Origin: Bacteroidota bacterium
GTDB lineage: Bacteria; Bacteroidota; Bacteroidia; NS11-12g; UBA955
NCBI GenBank assembly: GCA_018333525.1
Contig: JAGXTF010000042.1
Span: 1 to 63,931 of the forward strand
Direction of reading: 5' to 3'
Length of the DNA: 63,931 nt
The notes below the pieces were generated by a model. The model saw nothing but the letters and a program-made list of their open reading frames with translations. It was not told where the DNA came from and did no database searches. Shown one piece after another: positions 38,281-46,862 of the stretch (position 1 is its first letter; every line of letters begins with the position of its first letter). The translations under genes were made by a program, and so were the position numbers.

Positions 38281-41200
38281 TTAATTTAGAACTACCGGAA
38301 GTGTAACAAAAAAAGTACTGCCTTTGTCCGGCTTGCTTTGAAAATCTATGGTACCGGAAAACTGTTCAACCATCCTCCTGCTGATGGCAAGGCCTAGTCC
38401 CATACCACTATTTTTGGTAGAAAAATTCGGACTGAATATTTTCTTTTGCAGTTCCTCCGGAATTCCTTTTCCATTATCCTCAAAATACACTGCAACCTTT
38501 CCATCGGAAACCTGCATTCGAACCTTAATTAAACCCTTTCTATCTTCAGGAATTGCCTGAATGGCATTTTTCAAAATATTGGTAAACACCCTGGTAATCT
38601 GATGCGCATCTACATGAACTTTTACCTTTGTTTGAAGCGGAGTATAATGCATGGTTACATTTTCCTCCTTTTCAAATAATTGAACCGCTTCATCCAGAAT
38701 TTCATTTAACACCACATCTTCTGATTTTGCCTCGGGCATTTTAGCAAATGCACTAAACTCCTCGGCCATCCTGGATAAACTGTCAATCTGCTTGATCAGC
38801 AATTCACTGGTTTTTTTGATTTTCTCTTCAATATTGGCATCCTTTTTTTGCATCGCATATTGCAAATGCTGCAAGGATAATTTCATGGGGGTCAATGGAT
38901 TTTTGATTTCATGCGCTACCTGTTTCGCCATTTCCCGCCAGGCACCCTGCCGCTCTCCTTCTGCCAGCTTATTGGAACTTTCTTCCAGCGCTTCAATCAT
39001 TTTGTTATATTCTGCTATCAGCAATCCGATTTCATCGTTATGTTGCCATAAAATGGGTGCATTTCTTGCGCCCAGTTTAACCAATCCCATTTGCCGGCGA
39101 ATCAAATTCAAAGGCTCTGTAATCCGATGCGCAATTACGTAGGCCACCAATGCTGCCAAAGCAAAAACCAGGGCAAATAAATTAATTACCGTAGTTGCAT
39201 AATTGGAAATTTCACGGAACAAATCCTGCCTGTTTGTAAAATATGGCAAATTCAAATAGCCTTTTACATTCAAATCATTATCAAAAATGGTATAGTAAGC
39301 TGAAATATAATTGAGATCCCCAATTGCTTCATCCTGAATAAATCCTGAAATCCCCTGATCGTTGAAATTGCGGAATGCCGTGGGGTTCATTAGCGCTCCT
39401 ATAATATCCTGATCATAAATTCTGTCGTTGCTCGATACCAATAATTTTCCGTTTGCATTGTAAATATTAATATCCGTGCTGTAATAATTACTTAGATCAT
39501 AAACCAGTCCTGTTTGATTTTTATTAAACAATGCATCCAGATTGGTTTGGGTACCTATAGTGTTTGCAATTTCATTGGTTTTGTTCCATAAAAATTCACG
39601 CTGTCTTTGGGTATAGCTGTTTTTAAAATAATTGATAGTAACGTACAATACCACTAAAAATGTGGCAAATACAACCAATATTACATACAACTGCAATTTG
39701 CTGCTGAGGAATAAACTGCTGCCCGAATTTAAGGGAATTCTATTTTTTAATACCTGAATCAATCGCAGCCTGGTAAAATCTCTTTTACCCACGCTCAACA
39801 AATACTGCCGCCCCAAAACCACCAGCAAATACAGCAGGGCAGTAACCAGACAACCCAAAACCAAAATGGTGTACACGGTTAATTCCTGTAACCAACTTTT
39901 AATAGGTTTAGATATAACAATTATATTTCCCAGGTCATCGGAATAGTTAAAATGACTAAAGCCATTCAATTCCTGAGTGCTGGTTAGTTTTTTGAATTTG
40001 AAATTATTGGGATAATTATATTGGCCATACCTGCGACTCAATCTGTTTTGGGAATAAAATGCATAACTGTAGCGGTTGTCCGTAAACAAAACTTCAAGGG
40101 GTGATTTATGAAATACATCGGACAATCGACCTTGACTGGCACTGATTCTTGGCTTCAACAAAACAAAATAAGTACCGTAAAAATTACCGCTATCTACTAC
40201 TGGGAATTTACCCAGAAAACTACCTTTTAATTTGCGTTCATTCACCAAATAGAAATTCTTGGTAACAGGTTTGCAGGCTTCAGACAAATACAAACCATTG
40301 ATGGAAACATAATCAAAAACATTTTCCTGCCGGTAATTTCCGCCAAATAAATTGTAATCGAATACCAGCATTTCATAATCCTCGGAGTATTCCGAAAAAT
40401 AGAGCTGACGCAGGCGTTTTTCAAAATCCGATTTGGACACATCCGTACAGGTATAATAATCTACAATTCCTTTATCCCGCTTGAGTTGTGTTTCTGTTTT
40501 AATCAACAGGTTGGTAGGTTCACGCTCGCTTTGTAACAACAGTTTTGCCGCGAGAATTTCACGCAATTCAATTTCCTTTTGCCCTACATAGCGATTAAAT
40601 ATACTTCCGACAATCAGACATGGAATTACTATTTTCAAACCATAATACCACCATGGTCTTGCACCTTTTACAAAGAACTCAAGCGCCAATAGAGAACCCG
40701 ACAAAAACAACAACAAAACTGCTTCCACTTTTTGATGTTCCAGAAAAATCCATCCGGCTGCAAATATTACTGCAACCAAATGCACCCATGCCCATTTGTC
40801 GCTATTGCGCAACATATGCAATGCCTGAATCAGACGCAATAAAATGCCCACGCCCATTGCAACACCAATCAGCCCGAGAACCGTAAAAATGCTGATCAGA
40901 TGAATTTCATGAAAGTCAAAAATAATGGAACTGTCGCGTACCAGTTTTCCGGTTTCAGAAATAAAAACAACGGAAAACGCCAGTATCAACAATAAAAAAA
41001 TAAAACGCAACAATGCCATGCACCAAACTTTTCCCATTGCACTCCTTCCCTGCACCCATTTTACCAGGAAATAAATTCCGGCTGTGAGCAACAACCAGAT
41101 CAGGAAGAACATAATACCGCCGACGGCCTGGGTTAGGGGTTGAAAGCCCACAATTAAAGCCAGGCAAAAGGTAGGCATCAGGGAAATTAAGACTGCCTGT

Positions 41201-42102
41201 AATGGTGCATTTCCGATGCCAAATCGCTTGAGTAATGTCCAGATATAATTGGCGGTGAGAAATCCAAAAAGGGTGTTGAATAATAAAATTCCCAAATTGG
41301 GGAAATACCAGCTGGAGGCATAAACTTCTGGTGCGAAAAGACCCGTCTGTTTCAAATTCCAAAGGGTGAAATTCTTATAAAAAAGAAATTCCAGAATGAG
41401 CCATTGAAATAAAGTTATCAGATAAAAAAGATACCAAAATTTAGTTTTTCGAACGAAGTAATAAATACCCAATGAAATGAGCAATACGCCGAAAACAATG
41501 AGCAAATCCATGCCAATTCCGGGCTTATATTGAACAATTACCAGGTGGAACAATGGCATTCCATTCGCCAGAATCGGAATAGAATTTTCAATGGGATTGG
41601 CGGATAATTCAAATTTATTTTGCCTTTCTTCCTGTAGGGTGGCGCTGTTTAGAAATCGGAATTCCGGATTTCGGATAATTTCTTTTCCAAACAAATATTC
41701 CATGGTATCCTGAAATACCGACCAGATCACCACATAGCGGGATGCATTTTTTTGAATCTGAACACCGCTACCATGGCCCGACATAGGGCTTACATTATAG
41801 GAATTGGTAGTCCAGAAAAGTGGCTGATTATCGCGATATACAAAAACATCTACGCCTGCATTTCGCAATCGGCGCATCATGGCGGAATCGTAATTTCCGT
41901 TTTTATCTGCTTTTAATTTCGGATGAATTTCATCAATAACCCGTTTGGTTGCATTGAGTTCATTGCTGATTATTCTGGCTTCCCTATTCAGAACAATTTC
42001 CGGTCCCAGATTCTGGTTGCGAACCAAAAAGACCTGACCAATTGCAATCAATACCAGCCCGGTAAAGATTGAGATATAGCCGTTTTTCCGGGATTTATTC
42101 AT
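38281..42102 (-). CDS. Large multi-pass sensor histidine kinase (NtrY-like)
   Basis: This 1273-residue kinase has an N-terminal segment of about 170 residues between two helices. Some ten more helices follow to about residue 500, a long extracytoplasmic region lies between about 520 and 720, and two more helices lead into a sensor loop. A HAMP domain (RITEPLNLIRRQMGLVK), a HisKA domain with His at about 1064 (VAHEIKNPLTPMKLSL) and an ATPase (DNGKGIPEELQKKIF, then NSGMGLGLAISRRM) end it. The NPLTPM box and HAMP place it with NtrY-type kinases. No response regulator adjoins. The ATG at 42102 overlaps the hldD stop. Confidence 0.88.
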   Translation of the reverse strand: MNKSRKNGYISIFTGLVLIAIGQVFLVRNQNLGPEIVLNREARIISNELNATKRVIDEIHPKLKADKNGNYDSAMMRRLRNAGVDVFVYRDNQPLFWTTNSYNVSPMSGHGSGVQIQKNASRYVVIWSVFQDTMEYLFGKEIIRNPEFRFLNSATLQEERQNKFELSANPIENSIPILANGMPLFHLVIVQYKPGIGMDLLIVFGVLLISLGIYYFVRKTKFWYLFYLITLFQWLILEFLFYKNFTLWNLKQTGLFAPEVYASSWYFPNLGILLFNTLFGFLTANYIWTLLKRFGIGNAPLQAVLISLMPTFCLALIVGFQPLTQAVGGIMFFLIWLLLTAGIYFLVKWVQGRSAMGKVWCMALLRFIFLLLILAFSVVFISETGKLVRDSSIIFDFHEIHLISIFTVLGLIGVAMGVGILLRLIQALHMLRNSDKWAWVHLVAVIFAAGWIFLEHQKVEAVLLLFLSGSLLALEFFVKGARPWWYYGLKIVIPCLIVGSIFNRYVGQKEIELREILAAKLLLQSEREPTNLLIKTETQLKRDKGIVDYYTCTDVSKSDFEKRLRQLYFSEYSEDYEMLVFDYNLFGGNYRQENVFDYVSINGLYLSEACKPVTKNFYLVNERKLKGSFLGKFPVVDSGNFYGTYFVLLKPRISASQGRLSDVFHKSPLEVLFTDNRYSYAFYSQNRLSRRYGQYNYPNNFKFKKLTSTQELNGFSHFNYSDDLGNIIVISKPIKSWLQELTVYTILVLGCLVTALLYLLVVLGRQYLLSVGKRDFTRLRLIQVLKNRIPLNSGSSLFLSSKLQLYVILVVFATFLVVLYVTINYFKNSYTQRQREFLWNKTNEIANTIGTQTNLDALFNKNQTGLVYDLSNYYSTDINIYNANGKLLVSSNDRIYDQDIIGALMNPTAFRNFNDQGISGFIQDEAIGDLNYISAYYTIFDNDLNVKGYLNLPYFTNRQDLFREISNYATTVINLFALVFALAALVAYVIAHRITEPLNLIRRQMGLVKLGARNAPILWQHNDEIGLLIAEYNKMIEALEESSNKLAEGERQGAWREMAKQVAHEIKNPLTPMKLSLQHLQYAMQKKDANIEEKIKKTSELLIKQIDSLSRMAEEFSAFAKMPEAKSEDVVLNEILDEAVQLFEKEENVTMHYTPLQTKVKVHVDAHQITRVFTNILKNAIQAIPEDRKGLIKVRMQVSDGKVAVYFEDNGKGIPEELQKKIFSPNFSTKNSGMGLGLAISRRMVEQFSGTIDFQSKPDKGSTFFVTLPVVLN

Positions 42103-43067
42103 CAATAGTATGAATCCTTTAACAAATATTCCTTGACGTAGTTTTCAACTCCTGCTTCCAGAGTGAGAAAAGGTGTTTCAAAACCACAATTTCGCATTTT
42201 ATTCATGGTTGCGCAGGTGTAATACTGGTATTTCTCGCGAATATCTTCCGGGATATCGATAAATGAAATTTCGGGATTTCTTCCCATGGAGTGAAAAACA
42301 GAAGTGGCCAAATCATAGAAACTACGCGCAACTCCTGTGCCCAAATTATACAGATCCGGATATTTCCTGTTTTCCATAAAATGCATCAATACATTTAATA
42401 CATCGGAAATATAAATGAAATCGCGCAATTGCATTCCATTTTGATATTCCGGTTTATGGCTTCTGAATAATTTCACATTGCCCTGATTGCGTATTTGATG
42501 GAATGCATGAAAAACCACACTTGCCATTCTGCCTTTGTGGTATTCATTAGGACCAAATACATTAAAGAACTTAAAACCGGCCCAAAATGGTGGCTTTTCC
42601 TCTTGTTGCATCACCCACAAATCAAAATGGTGTTTGCTCCAACCATATGGATTTAAAGGTTGTAACAATTGTAGTTTTGAATTGTCATCCTGAAAGCCAT
42701 TTTCCCCGGCGCCATAGGTTGCAGCTGAAGATGCATAAATGAGCGGAATTGAAAAATGGGTACACAATTGCCAAACTTTTTTTGAATATTCTAAATTCAG
42801 AATATTCAAAACCCCTTCATTGAATTCTGAAGTATCCGTTCTGGCACCGATATGCAAAACTACCTGCACATCATCCCCATTTTTTGCGAGCCACTCATGA
42901 AAAACAGTGCGATCTACCAATTCACGAAGGTGTTTCCCTTCGAGATTCTTCATTTTTAACTCGGAGCCAAAAGCATCTACGGCCACCAAATCTCCGTATC
43001 CGCATTCAATCAATCTTCCCAGCAACGCTGAACCAATAAAACCTGCTGCACCGGTAACTACAATCAT
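42102..43067 (-). CDS. hldD: ADP-L-glycero-D-manno-heptose 6-epimerase
   Basis: HldD/RfaD inverts C6 of ADP-heptose in the last step of making ADP-L-glycero-D-manno-heptose for LPS core. The 321-residue protein is an extended SDR: NAD loop VTGAAGFIGSALLGRL, HIGARTDT, active-site YGWSK and the family signature NVFGPNEYHKGRMASVVFH. The C-terminus carries the heptose-site segments IPEDIREKYQYYT. An exact -7 box lies eight bases before the start. It overlaps the sensor kinase, an unusual partner for an LPS enzyme, and suggests that the kinase monitors the envelope. Confidence 0.95.
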   Translation of the reverse strand: MIVVTGAAGFIGSALLGRLIECGYGDLVAVDAFGSELKMKNLEGKHLRELVDRTVFHEWLAKNGDDVQVVLHIGARTDTSEFNEGVLNILNLEYSKKVWQLCTHFSIPLIYASSAATYGAGENGFQDDNSKLQLLQPLNPYGWSKHHFDLWVMQQEEKPPFWAGFKFFNVFGPNEYHKGRMASVVFHAFHQIRNQGNVKLFRSHKPEYQNGMQLRDFIYISDVLNVLMHFMENRKYPDLYNLGTGVARSFYDLATSVFHSMGRNPEISFIDIPEDIREKYQYYTCATMNKMRNCGFETPFLTLEAGVENYVKEYLLKDSYY

Positions 43068-43074
43068 GAAGGTT

Positions 43075-43082
43075 CAAATTTA
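43075..43082 (-). promoter_or_regulatory. Probable -7 promoter element TAAATTTG for hldD
   Basis: On the minus strand, TAAATTTG lies seven bases upstream of the hldD ATG (43067). The spacing matches that of other candidate -7 boxes here. The upstream -33 element is not clear. Confidence 0.4.
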
Positions 43083-43135
43083 GGGAATTTACGGGTGCGG
43101 GGATAAGCGGGGTTGTGTGCAAGGCAACTTGCCTC

Positions 43136-43275
43136 GTCGGTGGCTTTCAGCAGAATAACAAAAGATAAAGTTAAACTGTAAATGTTGTACTTGACTTGTC
43201 GTCGTTGGTGACTTTCAGCCGAATAGCAAAATCGCTGTTATCCTAAGATGTTGAAAGTAAACACCAACAACGGGA
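43136..43275. repeat. Direct and inverted copies of a GTTGGTGACTTTCA-type repeat in a spacer
   Basis: In the 329-base spacer between hldD and the symporter a short unit occurs twice directly (GTCGGTGGCTTTCAGCAGAA at 43136 and GTCGTTGGTGACTTTCAGCC at 43201). It occurs once inverted (GAAAGTAAACACCAACAACG at about 43250-43269). The second direct and the inverted copies could form a long imperfect stem. No gene or terminator was seen in the spacer. Confidence 0.5.
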
Positions 43276-43396
43276 CAGAGCTCGAAAGGGCGCATGTGCA
43301 CGCAAACATCCCACTTCGAACATCTGACTTCCCACATCTCACAACAGCCTGGCTTCACCTAACAGCAGAAACTTATTTTATGTTTACTTTGCTCCC

Positions 43397-44638
43397 ATGT
43401 TTAAGGGAAACCACAGGTTAACCGTATTTATTTTGATTGCAATGGTACTGGGCATAGGTCTTGGGGAATGGGTACATGTTGCCAAAGGTCAGGATACAGC
43501 AAAAGAATTTGCCTCCAATATCAAAATTCTCACTACCATATTTCTGAGACTGGTTCAGATGATTATTGCGCCTCTGGTGCTTGCCACGCTCATCGCGGGA
43601 ATTGCAAAAATGGGCGATCTGAAAGCTGTGGGACGAGTTGGTGGGAAAAGTATGTTGTGGTTTATCAGTGCCTCGCTGGTATCGCTGTTGTTGGGAATGA
43701 TTCTGGTAAATTATTTTCAACCCGGCGTTGGAATGGACCTTGCCAACGCAGATACTGCCGGTGCCAAAGACCTAATTGGACAAACCGAAGAATTTTCTAT
43801 CATCAAATTTATTGAACATGTTTTTACCAAAAGTGTGGTTCGATCCATGGCAGAAAATGAAATTCTTCAACTGGTGGTGTTTTGTATATTTTTTGGTGTA
43901 GCATTAGCTGCTATTGGTGAAAAAGCAAAACCTCTTGTTGAATTTTTCGATTTGGTAGGACATGTAATATTGAAAATGGTGACCTACGTAATGTTTTTTG
44001 CACCATTCGGAGTATTTGGAGGAATAGCTGCAATTGTTGCCACCAAAGGTTTGGGAATTATGGAAGTTTATGGCAAATACCTCAGTTCTTTTTATGTCGG
44101 ACTCGCATTGTTATGGATTATTCTTTTGGCCGTTGGATATATTATTTTGAAAAATCGTTTGAAAACTTTGCTTGGACGCATTCGAAATCCATTGATTATT
44201 GCATTTAGCACCACCAGCAGTGAAGCGGTTTTCCCAAAGTTAACAGAAGAACTGGAAAGATTTGGATGCAAAGACAGAATTGTTTCATTCGTATTGCCCC
44301 TGGGATATTCCTTCAATCTCGATGGCAGTATGATGTACATGACCTTCGCGAGTATTTTTATTGCACAGGCCTATAATGTGCCCCTGGATTTGGGACAGCA
44401 ACTTACCTTATTACTGGTTTTAATGCTCACCAGTAAGGGAATTGCAGGAGTTCCCCGGGCAAGCCTGGTGGTGGTTACGGCAACTTGTACCATGTTTCAT
44501 ATTCCACCAGAGGGAATTGCATTGATTTTGCCAATCGACCATTTTTGTGACATGGGCAGAAGCATGACCAATGTGTTGGGAAATGCGCTGGCAACCAGTG
44601 CGGTTAGCAAATGGGAAGGTGAATTAACGCACCATTAA
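43397..44638 (+). CDS. Dicarboxylate/amino acid:cation symporter (DAACS family)
   Basis: This is a sodium- or proton-coupled carrier for glutamate, aspartate or C4-dicarboxylates, about 413 residues with eight helices and two re-entrant hairpins. Family motifs are the hairpin-1 serine run STTSSEAVFPKL, the cation-site LPLGYSFNLDGSMMYMTFAS, the hairpin-2 KGIAGVPRASLVVVTATC, and DHFCDMGRSMTNVLGN in helix 8, whose Asp and Arg contact the substrate amino or carboxyl groups. The Asp and Arg pattern in helix 8 is compatible with glutamate or aspartate transport. The next gene starts one base after the stop. Confidence 0.94.
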   Translation: MFKGNHRLTVFILIAMVLGIGLGEWVHVAKGQDTAKEFASNIKILTTIFLRLVQMIIAPLVLATLIAGIAKMGDLKAVGRVGGKSMLWFISASLVSLLLGMILVNYFQPGVGMDLANADTAGAKDLIGQTEEFSIIKFIEHVFTKSVVRSMAENEILQLVVFCIFFGVALAAIGEKAKPLVEFFDLVGHVILKMVTYVMFFAPFGVFGGIAAIVATKGLGIMEVYGKYLSSFYVGLALLWIILLAVGYIILKNRLKTLLGRIRNPLIIAFSTTSSEAVFPKLTEELERFGCKDRIVSFVLPLGYSFNLDGSMMYMTFASIFIAQAYNVPLDLGQQLTLLLVLMLTSKGIAGVPRASLVVVTATCTMFHIPPEGIALILPIDHFCDMGRSMTNVLGNALATSAVSKWEGELTHH

Positions 44639-44639
44639 A

Positions 44640-44990
44640 ATGGAACCGGATATTTTTAATACCATAGATCTGCATGATGCTACACCGGAATTGTTGCTGC
44701 AATTAAAATTGCAAATAGAAAAAGACCTGGGATTAACCGGGTTTCAATATGCATTTGAAGGAGCACCGGTTGACCTGCCTTCATTGGTACCTGAACTACA
44801 GGAAATAATTGACAAGCTAAAATCAAACAATTCCGGGGATTTAATGAAAATTGTTTATCGCGTAGATTTAACGGAAAAGCAATATAAAAAAGTGAGTGCC
44901 ATGCCCGGAGAATGGGCCGAGAATTTAGCTAAAGCAATTGTTCTCCGAGAGTTTCAAAAGGTGGTGATACGCAAGCGATATAAATCATAA
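44640..44990 (+). CDS. Small cytoplasmic protein of unknown function
   Basis: This protein of 116 residues is acidic at its N-terminus and basic at its C-terminus (KVVIRKRYKS). It has no signal peptide or helix for the membrane. I recognise no family. Its start is one base past the symporter stop, so the two are surely co-transcribed and probably coupled. The pattern LLLQLKLQIEKDLGLTGFQY suggests a short helical hairpin. Function unknown. Confidence 0.7.
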   Translation: MEPDIFNTIDLHDATPELLLQLKLQIEKDLGLTGFQYAFEGAPVDLPSLVPELQEIIDKLKSNNSGDLMKIVYRVDLTEKQYKKVSAMPGEWAENLAKAIVLREFQKVVIRKRYKS

Positions 44991-45039
44991 GTATGACAAT
45001 AATTCGCCTTTAATAACGTTCTTGTCGCATCAATATGAT

Positions 45040-46821
45040 ATGGTGCACAGATATAGTATAATTTTATTCTTGTTTTTTTATTTTCCACTTTATGCAGATG
45101 AGATCGTAACCGCTCAATTCTCTATGTATAATTATAACGATGGGATAGCTTTCAAAATACATTTATACCGAAAATGCAGCTCCCCTCCGCTTCAGAACAA
45201 ATTGGTTATATATACGCTTCGATGGCCAAGAAACAGTGGTACGCCCATAAAGGATTCGGTAACTGCCAACATTTACAGTGCTTACAGCAAATTGGTGAGC
45301 CCTTTCGGGGCATGTTTGAATTCAAATACAAAAGAAAATACTCCTGGATATGAGATGCTCGAATACCAATCCGGTTTATCCTTGTCAAATCCAATTTACG
45401 CAGATATGTTTGATTCCACTAGAACAGATTCTTTATTATTTTATGTGGAACATTGTTGTCGAGAATCCGGCTTTTCCAATATTGAAGATGGAAAACCAAT
45501 TTATTTGTATAAAAAAATATATGTAAAATACTTTAATACGAATTTAATACCCTGCACTCCAAATGAAAGTTGGGGCGATAATATGGTTTTTGCGTCACCC
45601 CAAAACACCGAATACCATTTTGGAGCTTTTTATGGTTGCAGCGGAAATCCCATAGTTCCGAAAAGTAATTTACAACCTTTGCGACTGAGTAATGGTTATG
45701 AAATAAAATATCGCTCACCCTATTCCTGGAAATATCCGATAACACCCTATTGTCCGGGGAATACAGGTCCCGGATGCCCGGCAAGTTTAGCAACAAAACC
45801 CATACAGGGAATCAACTATTCCAGCACCATCGCTTATTTCTATCCCGGAAGTATGTATGAAAAATGTATCGTAAATTATGAATATAAAAAATGGTTTGAC
45901 CTCCCAAATTATAGTGAAATAAATGCTGGCATAGTGTCGAATGCAGAATATTTTTATTTAGCAGATAGCAATTATATCAATGAAAGTCCGCATGTGGATA
46001 TAAGTTTGGATACATTTCTTGAATGTAGTGAATTTCCATTTTTAACGGATACCGTTCATATCTGGGATTATCCGAAATACCCTACAAGTATTGACAAAGA
46101 CGATACGCTGAACTGGTATTTTCAAACCTATTTCAGCGAATCAAAATATAGAATAAATAAAATAAATAAGAAGGACATATATATTTACATAGCGGGTGAG
46201 GCAAACCCTGGTATAGACAAATTAGAGATAAGGGCAATGGATAAACATGTTATAAATCCAAAGATCACTACCGGGCAAATTTACCAGAATGTGAGAAACG
46301 GGCCACTTTATGCAGGCAAAATGTATTCAAAGAAAGTGGACAATCTTGGTACATTATTTTTGGATTTTTCGGCAATTATGCCGGATTCCTGGGATGTACG
46401 TAACTTGAATGATCCAAACAAATTATTAAGTGCCGGGAATAGAAAACAAATTCAGTTGGATACAATTTATAAAATGCTGCATAAAACTTTAGAAATCAGA
46501 ATGTATGATTTTATTTGTGGATCCCAGGTATCTGAATTTCTACATGTGGATTCTCTCGCTCTGGGAAGAATGCCAAAACTCAATTTGGAACGCATTTATC
46601 CGGTTCCTGTGATTTCCGGTGGAACGTTAACTGTAACCGACACAGAAATCGATATTCAAAAAGCGGAGTTATTTACCAAAGACGGAAAACTATTTTGCTT
46701 GCTCTCATCGCAAAAGAATAAGGTGTTTTTACCTCCATCCTTATCTAACGGCATGTACGTCCTCAGAATTCATACCCCACAAAAGTATTTCGATAATACA
46801 GTTCTGGTAATTTCTGACTAA
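45040..46821 (+). CDS. Large T9SS-exported surface protein
   Basis: This exported protein has about 593 residues and a signal peptide (MVHRYSIILFLFFYFPLYA). The final 80 residues form a type A sorting domain (LERIYPVPVISGGTLTVTDT, then GMYVLRIHT) that directs T9SS export and attachment. The start of the mature part has FKIHLYRKCSSPPLQN, like the Cys-containing first domain of huge gliding-associated Bacteroidota surface proteins. The body is Cys- and Tyr-rich. An upstream TTG at 45022 is possible. It is 41 bases ahead of the caspase-like gene and may share its transcript. Confidence 0.85.
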   Translation: MVHRYSIILFLFFYFPLYADEIVTAQFSMYNYNDGIAFKIHLYRKCSSPPLQNKLVIYTLRWPRNSGTPIKDSVTANIYSAYSKLVSPFGACLNSNTKENTPGYEMLEYQSGLSLSNPIYADMFDSTRTDSLLFYVEHCCRESGFSNIEDGKPIYLYKKIYVKYFNTNLIPCTPNESWGDNMVFASPQNTEYHFGAFYGCSGNPIVPKSNLQPLRLSNGYEIKYRSPYSWKYPITPYCPGNTGPGCPASLATKPIQGINYSSTIAYFYPGSMYEKCIVNYEYKKWFDLPNYSEINAGIVSNAEYFYLADSNYINESPHVDISLDTFLECSEFPFLTDTVHIWDYPKYPTSIDKDDTLNWYFQTYFSESKYRINKINKKDIYIYIAGEANPGIDKLEIRAMDKHVINPKITTGQIYQNVRNGPLYAGKMYSKKVDNLGTLFLDFSAIMPDSWDVRNLNDPNKLLSAGNRKQIQLDTIYKMLHKTLEIRMYDFICGSQVSEFLHVDSLALGRMPKLNLERIYPVPVISGGTLTVTDTEIDIQKAELFTKDGKLFCLLSSQKNKVFLPPSLSNGMYVLRIHTPQKYFDNTVLVISD

Positions 46822-46862
46822 AATCATGCTTGTTTCATTTCAATTGTGTTAAATTGCACGGG

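Noticed and set aside
42850-43067. Capsule or LPS cluster around hldD
   Set aside because: The neighbours are a kinase and a symporter; no other sugar-nucleotide or transferase genes adjoin.
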